DNA of 10,037 bases from assembly GCA_023436025.1 (NCBI GenBank), contig JAEZKX010000129.1, positions 1 to 10,037 on the forward strand. The letters run 5' to 3'. The notes under the pieces are model-generated. The model saw nothing but the letters and a program-made list of their open reading frames with translations, did not search any database and had not been told where the DNA came from. Positions 6,847 through 10,037 of this stretch are shown in pieces. This stretch comes from Pseudomonadota bacterium (GTDB lineage Bacteria > Pseudomonadota > Gammaproteobacteria > Burkholderiales > Burkholderiaceae_C). Position 1 is the stretch's first letter; each line of letters begins with the position of its first letter. Made by a program: the position numbers and the translations under genes.

Positions 6847-7643
6847 CGGCGCTCCTCCGGCCGGCCGCCCGTGTACTCGTATTCGCGCGTGGCCTGGTAC
6901 GACAGGGCGAAGCCGATGGGATCGTCCAGCTCCTCGTTGAGGTGCGCGATCAGGCTGGCGGTGCGCGCCAGCATGGGCACCCCCTTGAGCGCAGCCACCG
7001 GGAAGCCCACGCCCAGCAGCACCGCGGGAATGGCGCCCGACACGTTCAGCTTCAGGTCCTTGCCGACGACTTCCGGGATCACCTGCTCCACCGCCTTGGC
7101 GATCTCGATGAAGCGCTGGCCGCCACCGGCTTGGGCCGACACGCCGAACAGCGCGTCGACGCGCGGATCGCGGCGCTTGTGTTCCGGGTGGCCGTAGCCG
7201 GCGATGGCCAGCTTCCTCGCGCGCCGGTCGGCCACCACCGCCTTCGCCGCGGCGGCGAGGTCGCCGCCGTTCGCGCGGGCCGCGGCGTCGATCTCGACAT
7301 AGAGCCGCCCCGCGGTCTCGGACGCGCCGAGGATCACCGAGCCGGAGCCGAGCAGGCCCGCGGCCACCGCCCCCTGCATCGCGTCGGGCGCGGCCGCCAG
7401 CGTCATGCGCGCGGCCTGCACGCTGGGCACCAGGCCGTGTTCGGCGATGGCCACCAGCGTGGCATTGAGCACCGCGCTGGCCGCCGCGTCGGGCCTGCGG
7501 CCGGTCAGCAGCAGGAAGAAGTAGTCGCCGAAGTTGACCTGGCCGATCAGGTCCTGCGCCAGGTCGTGGCCGCGCACGACGATGCTGTCCTCGTTCGACG
7601 TGCAGATCGCGGAGCGAGGCACGGTGGCCTTGCCGATTTTCAT
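6843..7643 (-). CDS. Citryl-CoA lyase/citrate synthase-fold lyase-like protein
   Basis: This 266-residue protein resembles the short citryl-CoA lyase branch of the citrate synthase superfamily, which cleaves 3-hydroxyacyl-CoAs to an acyl-CoA and an oxo acid. Supporting segments are FGDYFFLLLTGRRP (38-51), GSGSVILGASETAGRLY (99-115) and IAGYGHPEHKRRDPRVDALF (147-166), the last matching the conserved His-containing stretch (GIGHR..NPDMRV in ATP-citrate lyase). LKLNVSGAIPAVLLGVGFP (197-215) matches the region that carries the catalytic Asp in citrate synthase and ATP-citrate lyase, but position 202 is Ser. The first active-site His of citrate synthase (HGG loop) is also absent, as in lyases of this fold. 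AAAGGA lies 6 nt before the ATG. Its 3' end overlaps the CoA-transferase start. Substrate is unknown; citryl-CoA is only the family default. Confidence 0.85.
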   Translation of the reverse strand: MKIGKATVPRSAICTSNEDSIVVRGHDLAQDLIGQVNFGDYFFLLLTGRRPDAAASAVLNATLVAIAEHGLVPSVQAARMTLAAAPDAMQGAVAAGLLGSGSVILGASETAGRLYVEIDAAARANGGDLAAAAKAVVADRRARKLAIAGYGHPEHKRRDPRVDALFGVSAQAGGGQRFIEIAKAVEQVIPEVVGKDLKLNVSGAIPAVLLGVGFPVAALKGVPMLARTASLIAHLNEELDDPIGFALSYQATREYEYTGGRPEERR

Positions 7644-7662
7644 TCTGGGTCCTTTGTCTGCC

Positions 7663-7711
7663 GCCCTCCCCGCGGGGAAGGGCCGGAATGGGAGCGCGCG
7701 CCGCCGCGCGC
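7663..7711. repeat. Two GC-rich hairpins between the dioxygenase and lyase genes
   Basis: In the 77-bp gap, 7663-7683 is a near-perfect palindrome with arms gccct-cccc-gc and gc-gggg-a-agggc (one bulged base). A second hairpin at 7694-7711 has a 7-bp stem gcgcgcg/cgcgcgc and a 4-base loop. Neither is followed by a T-rich tract on the minus strand, so a strong intrinsic terminator is unlikely. Short intergenic palindromes of this composition are common in Burkholderiales genomes. On the operon mRNA they could stabilise or process the dioxygenase message or dampen downstream expression. Confidence 0.55.
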
Positions 7712-7720
7712 GCCATGCGC

Positions 7721-8605
7721 TCAGCGCGCCGACGGCACCAGCCGGAAGTCGTACTTCGCCGTGTAGTACGGCTTGCCCATCACCCGTCCGTCCGGCGCCT
7801 TGCCCGGCGGGTGCTTGGGGAAATCCACGATCAGGCTGTTGCGCACCCCGAACACCGCATCGGAGTCGAGGTAGGGGCTGTCCTTGACGAAGAGGTGCGT
7901 CACCAGGCGCTCGTGGCCGGGTGCGCTGAGCATCATGTGCATGTGGCCCGGACGGTTGAGGTGGCGGCCCATCTTGTCCAGCATCGCACCGACCGGGCCG
8001 TCGCCCGGCACCGGGTAGAAGGTGGGCTTGATGGACCAGAAGCGGTAGTTGCCCTCGGCGTCGGTACGGAACTGCGCCCGCAGGCTCATCGCGTCGCCCT
8101 TCTGCATGTCGTACAGGCCACCCTCGTCGCCCGACCAGACATCGAGTTCGGCGCCGGCGATGGGCTGGCCGAAGGTGTCAGTGACGCGCCCGTGGTACAG
8201 CGCCGGCTCGCCCAGCCCCTCGCCGATGTCGTCGCCCAGTTCGCGCCGGGGCGCACCCGGCCAGAAGAAGGGGCCTTGCACCGTGGCCTCGGTCGGCTGC
8301 TCGCCGGGCCGGTCGGCCAGCGCGCGGGCGCCGCGCGCCTGGTCGAGCGCCACCACCAGCATCGACAAGCCCAGCGTGTCCGACAGCAGGATGAACTCCT
8401 GCCGCTTGTCGTCGCACTTCTGGCCGACGGCGGTGAGGAACTGGATGCCGGCCATCCATTCGTCCGGGGTCAGGTCGACCTCGCGGGCAAAGGCATGCAG
8501 GTGCCGCACCAGCGCGCTCATCACTTCCTTGTAGCGCGCATCCTTGCATTCGCCCATGCGGTCGATCACCGCCTGCGCGAACTCGCCGACTTCGAGTTGA
8601 GCCAT
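7721..8605 (-). CDS. Intradiol ring-cleavage dioxygenase, hydroxyquinol 1,2-dioxygenase-like
   Basis: This cytoplasmic non-haem Fe(III) enzyme inserts both atoms of O2 into a catecholic ring and opens it between the two hydroxyls. The 294-residue length fits catechol/hydroxyquinol 1,2-dioxygenases. An N-terminal helical dimerisation domain covers about residues 1-100, with DLTPDEWMAGIQFLTAVGQ (44-62) and RQEFILLSDTLG (68-79). The catalytic beta-sandwich follows from TVQGPFFWPGAP (108-119). The four iron ligands are visible: Tyr165 (GGLYDMQ), Tyr197 (IKPTFYPVPGDGPVG), His221 and His223 (RPGHMHMM). The GDGPVG..L...GRH context and the LSDTLG..ML segment resemble hydroxyquinol 1,2-dioxygenases more than plain catechol or chlorocatechol enzymes, but the substrate is an inference. 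AAGGAG lies 8 nt before the ATG. It is the first gene of the leftward operon and faces the divergent LysR gene. Confidence 0.93.
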   Translation of the reverse strand: MAQLEVGEFAQAVIDRMGECKDARYKEVMSALVRHLHAFAREVDLTPDEWMAGIQFLTAVGQKCDDKRQEFILLSDTLGLSMLVVALDQARGARALADRPGEQPTEATVQGPFFWPGAPRRELGDDIGEGLGEPALYHGRVTDTFGQPIAGAELDVWSGDEGGLYDMQKGDAMSLRAQFRTDAEGNYRFWSIKPTFYPVPGDGPVGAMLDKMGRHLNRPGHMHMMLSAPGHERLVTHLFVKDSPYLDSDAVFGVRNSLIVDFPKHPPGKAPDGRVMGKPYYTAKYDFRLVPSAR

Positions 8606-8697
8606 CGATCTGTCTCCTTGCCGGCCCCGTTCCGGTGGCTGTGGAATCCAGGGCTTCCCGGTTGTTTCGGCGGCAGTCTAGGACGCGCTCATCCGGC

Positions 8698-8727
8698 TGG
8701 AAAGTGATGAATTTCAAACGCTATGAT
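8698..8727 (+). promoter_or_regulatory. Candidate promoter for the LysR-type gene
   Basis: A good -10 hexamer TATGAT (8722-8727) is preceded at 18 bp by a moderate -35 TGGAAA (8698-8703). A start of transcription about 7 bp downstream would give a leader of roughly 30 nt before the ATG at 8764. That would exclude the in-frame upstream ATG at 8707. The -10 touches the inverted repeat at 8725-8741, so a bound regulator would be expected to repress this promoter, which is usual LysR autoregulation. Confidence 0.45.
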
Positions 8728-8741
8728 CGACGCCATCGATC
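8725..8741. promoter_or_regulatory. Inverted repeat with T-N11-A box, likely LysR-type operator
   Basis: The sequence GATCGA-CGCCA-TCGATC is a perfect 6-bp inverted repeat with a 5-bp spacer. Inside it, 8727-8739 reads as T-N11-A with dyad symmetry (TCGA...TCGA), the consensus layout of LysR-type recognition sites. It overlaps the 3' edge of the putative lysR -10 box and lies about 120 bp upstream of the dioxygenase start. An additional small palindrome TGAA-T-TTCA (8708-8716) lies just upstream and may be part of the same site. Confidence 0.5.
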
Positions 8742-8763
8742 GCAACCCCGCACAAACCCGGAC

Positions 8764-9651
8764 ATGGAGCTGCGCCACCTCCGCTACTTCGACGCCGTCG
8801 CCGAAACCCTCAACTTCACCCGGGCGGCGGAGCGCTTGCACGTGACCCAGTCGACGCTGTCGCACCAGATCAAGCAGCTGGAGGACGAACTGGGCACGGC
8901 CTTGTTCGACCGCAGCGCCAAGCGCGTGCGCATGACGGAGGCCGGCGAGATCCTGCGCAGCCACATGACGCCGGCGCTGGAACAGATCGACCTGGGGCTG
9001 CAGGCGCTGCGCGCGCCGGGCGAAGCGGTGACCGGCAGCATCCGCCTGGGCACGACGCCCAGCTTCAACACGCAGATGGTGCCGCTGTGCGTGGCCACGC
9101 TGCTGAAGTCCTACCCCGGCCTGCAGGTAACGGTGGAGGAACTGGCGGCCGGCCAGATCCTCAAGCGGCTGCGCTCCGGCCACCTGGACATGGCGGTGTC
9201 CTATCCGCCGGGCGAAGGCAGCGACCTGTGGTTCGAGCCGCTGTACAACGAGGAGCTGCGGCTGGTGGTGGCGGCCACGCATCCGCTGGCACGGCGGCGC
9301 AAGGTCCGCATGGCCGAACTGCACAACGTCCGCATGGTGCTTCTGCCCGGCAACTTCCTCACGCGCCGCCTGCTGGACGACTGCTTCGATGCCGCCCGCG
9401 CCAAACCGATCGTGGCGGCGCAGCTGAATTCGGTGGCCCCCATGATCGAGCTGATCCGCCAGACCGACCTCGCCGGCATCATTCCGGAGAGTGCGATGGG
9501 GCTGCGCGAAGGACTGCGGGTGATCCCGCTGGAGGACCCGACGCCGATCCGCACGCCGGGCATGCTGTGGCCCAAGGGCGCGGCACGCTCGCCGGTGCAC
9601 AAGCACTTCGCGGAGATCATCCGGCGCGCGTCGTCGGGGACGGCCGCATGA
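8764..9651 (+). CDS. LysR-type transcriptional regulator
   Basis: This is a 295-residue LysR-family regulator. Residues 1-60 form the winged helix-turn-helix: MELRHLRYFDAVAETLNFTR then AAERLHVTQSTLSHQIKQLE, with LGTALFDRSAKRVRMTEAG after it. A linker helix follows to about 85, and the C-terminal effector-binding domain starts near GSIRLGTTPSFNTQMVP (93-109). LDMAVSYPP and the NEELRLVVAATHPLA segment are typical of the periplasmic-binding-protein-like fold of CynR/CbbR/CatR-type members. The ATG at 8764 is chosen because the protein then begins at the conserved LysR N-terminus; the ribosome site is weak. An in-frame ATG at 8707 would add 19 unconserved residues and lies upstream of the likely transcription start. 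Its position divergent to the dioxygenase operon makes it the probable activator of that operon. Its stop overlaps the next gene by ATGA. Confidence 0.95.
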   Translation: MELRHLRYFDAVAETLNFTRAAERLHVTQSTLSHQIKQLEDELGTALFDRSAKRVRMTEAGEILRSHMTPALEQIDLGLQALRAPGEAVTGSIRLGTTPSFNTQMVPLCVATLLKSYPGLQVTVEELAAGQILKRLRSGHLDMAVSYPPGEGSDLWFEPLYNEELRLVVAATHPLARRRKVRMAELHNVRMVLLPGNFLTRRLLDDCFDAARAKPIVAAQLNSVAPMIELIRQTDLAGIIPESAMGLREGLRVIPLEDPTPIRTPGMLWPKGAARSPVHKHFAEIIRRASSGTAA

Positions 9652-10037
9652 GCCAGGCGGCGCCCGGCGAAACCGTCCGCGTCGCGCTGCCGCCGCCCGC
9701 CTTGCGCGGCTTGGCGGCGTGCGCGGTGCTGCGTGCAATCGACGGCGGCGGCCGGCACCTGGCGGCGGTGCAGGCCAACGGGTATGCCAGCCTCAACGTC
9801 ATCGTCCGCGGCAGCGTGCGGGCGCAGGGCCACGGCACGTTGCCCGCCTGCTTCGTCACCGGGCCTTTCCGGCAACCACTGGCCACCGAGGCCGCCGCGC
9901 CGCTGCTGTCGGTGAGCATCGTGCTGCAGCCCTGGCTGCTGCCCGCGGTCGCCGGCCTGGCACCGCCGGCCGCGGTGGACCGCATCATCGCGCTACCGGC
10001 GGACGATGCGCTCGCTGTCCTCGCCGGCCGTGCGGCG
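9648..10037 (+). CDS. Partial gene, possible AraC-type regulator N-terminus (DUF6597-like)
   Basis: The frame opens at ATG 9648, overlapping the LysR-type stop as ATGA, and stays open for 130 codons to the right edge, so the gene is truncated by the window. The visible protein begins MSQAAPGETVRVALPPPALR and contains CFVTGPFRQPLATEA (about 73-87) and LLSVSIVLQPWLLPAVAG. The order PPPALR, then a VTGPxxxPL segment, then a hydrophobic stretch before a helix rich in Leu/Ala, resembles the N-terminal ligand/dimerisation domain (DUF6597-like) of AraC-type regulators with a C-terminal helix-turn-helix. That C-terminal domain would lie beyond the window, so the assignment is tentative. The overlap implies cotranscription and translational coupling with the LysR gene. 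GGGGA is the only weak ribosome-site candidate. Confidence 0.6.
   Translation, partial: MSQAAPGETVRVALPPPALRGLAACAVLRAIDGGGRHLAAVQANGYASLNVIVRGSVRAQGHGTLPACFVTGPFRQPLATEAAAPLLSVSIVLQPWLLPAVAGLAPPAAVDRIIALPADDALAVLAGRAA

Larger units (their letters stand above)
8606..8763. promoter_or_regulatory. Divergent promoter region between dioxygenase operon and lysR-type gene
   Basis: This 158-bp non-coding region is visibly richer in A/T around 8700-8730 than the surrounding genes. It separates the leftward catabolic operon from the rightward LysR-type gene, the classical arrangement for LysR-regulated aromatic catabolism. For the leftward operon a weak candidate promoter on the minus strand is TTTCCA (about 8703-8698) with TAGACT (about 8680-8675), 17 bp apart. 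Such weak promoters are typical where an activator is needed. I place this only tentatively. Confidence 0.6.

Noticed and set aside
8602..8741. 9-bp direct repeat ccatcgatc at 8602-8610 and 8733-8741, as a possible second operator
   Set aside because: The first copy covers the dioxygenase start codon, and a 9-bp match containing the palindrome ATCGAT could be chance; no dyad with the LysR spacing surrounds it.
8707..8766. Alternative ATG at 8707 for the LysR-type regulator
   Set aside because: It adds 19 residues without LysR similarity, lacks a ribosome site, and lies upstream of the likely -10 box.
8689..9738. Minus-strand open frame (349 codons) opposite the LysR-type gene
   Set aside because: His/Arg/Ala-rich antisense shadow of a clear LysR protein; no domain recognisable.
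9733..9915. Short plus-strand open frame of 60 codons near the right edge
   Set aside because: It is out of frame with the open frame from 9648, which has a coupled start and a plausible regulator-like protein; this short frame has shadow composition.

Overview
The window is a very GC-rich bacterial segment with G/C-dominated third codon positions. The orphan Bug-family (TctC-like) binding protein and the LysR-linked aromatic catabolism layout point to a betaproteobacterium of the order Burkholderiales (Comamonadaceae or Alcaligenaceae type). That placement is an inference from gene content and composition; no rRNA or other phylogenetic marker is present.

Layout. Eight genes run leftward from 8605 to 93 with gaps of at most 77 bp and several 4-8 bp overlaps, so they look like one operon. 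In transcription order they are: an intradiol ring-cleavage dioxygenase resembling hydroxyquinol 1,2-dioxygenase (8605-7721); a citryl-CoA lyase/citrate synthase-fold lyase (7643-6843); a family III (CaiB/BaiF) CoA-transferase (6846-5686); an orphan Bug-type periplasmic binding protein (5689-4724); and a complete branched-chain-amino-acid-type (Liv/HAAT) ABC importer. The importer consists of a periplasmic binding protein (4698-3499), the LivH permease (3488-2625), a single-chain fusion of LivM permease and LivG ATPase (2628-799), and the LivF ATPase (806-93). A LysR-type regulator is divergent (8764-9651). It overlaps by ATGA the start of a second gene that runs off the right edge and resembles the N-terminus of an AraC-type regulator with a DUF6597-like domain.

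How the parts may work together. Inducer-bound LysR would activate the leftward operon from the 158-bp divergent promoter region, which holds a perfect inverted repeat containing a T-N11-A LysR-type box. The ABC importer, and perhaps the Bug protein, would capture an aromatic or organic acid. The dioxygenase would open a catecholic ring between the hydroxyls, the CoA-transferase would activate a resulting acid, and the lyase would cleave a 3-hydroxyacyl-CoA by a retro-Claisen step to an acyl-CoA and an oxo acid. The enzyme families are read from the sequence; the substrate and the order of steps are inference. No hydratase, isomerase or maleylacetate reductase is visible, so the pathway is incomplete here.

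Points of interest: the LivM-LivG fusion with a 12-bp tandem repeat in its linker, the lyase's Ser where the citrate-synthase-fold catalytic Asp is expected, a Liv ATPase domain with an atypical signature motif, and two binding proteins in one operon. No tRNA, rRNA, insertion sequence or CRISPR array was seen.
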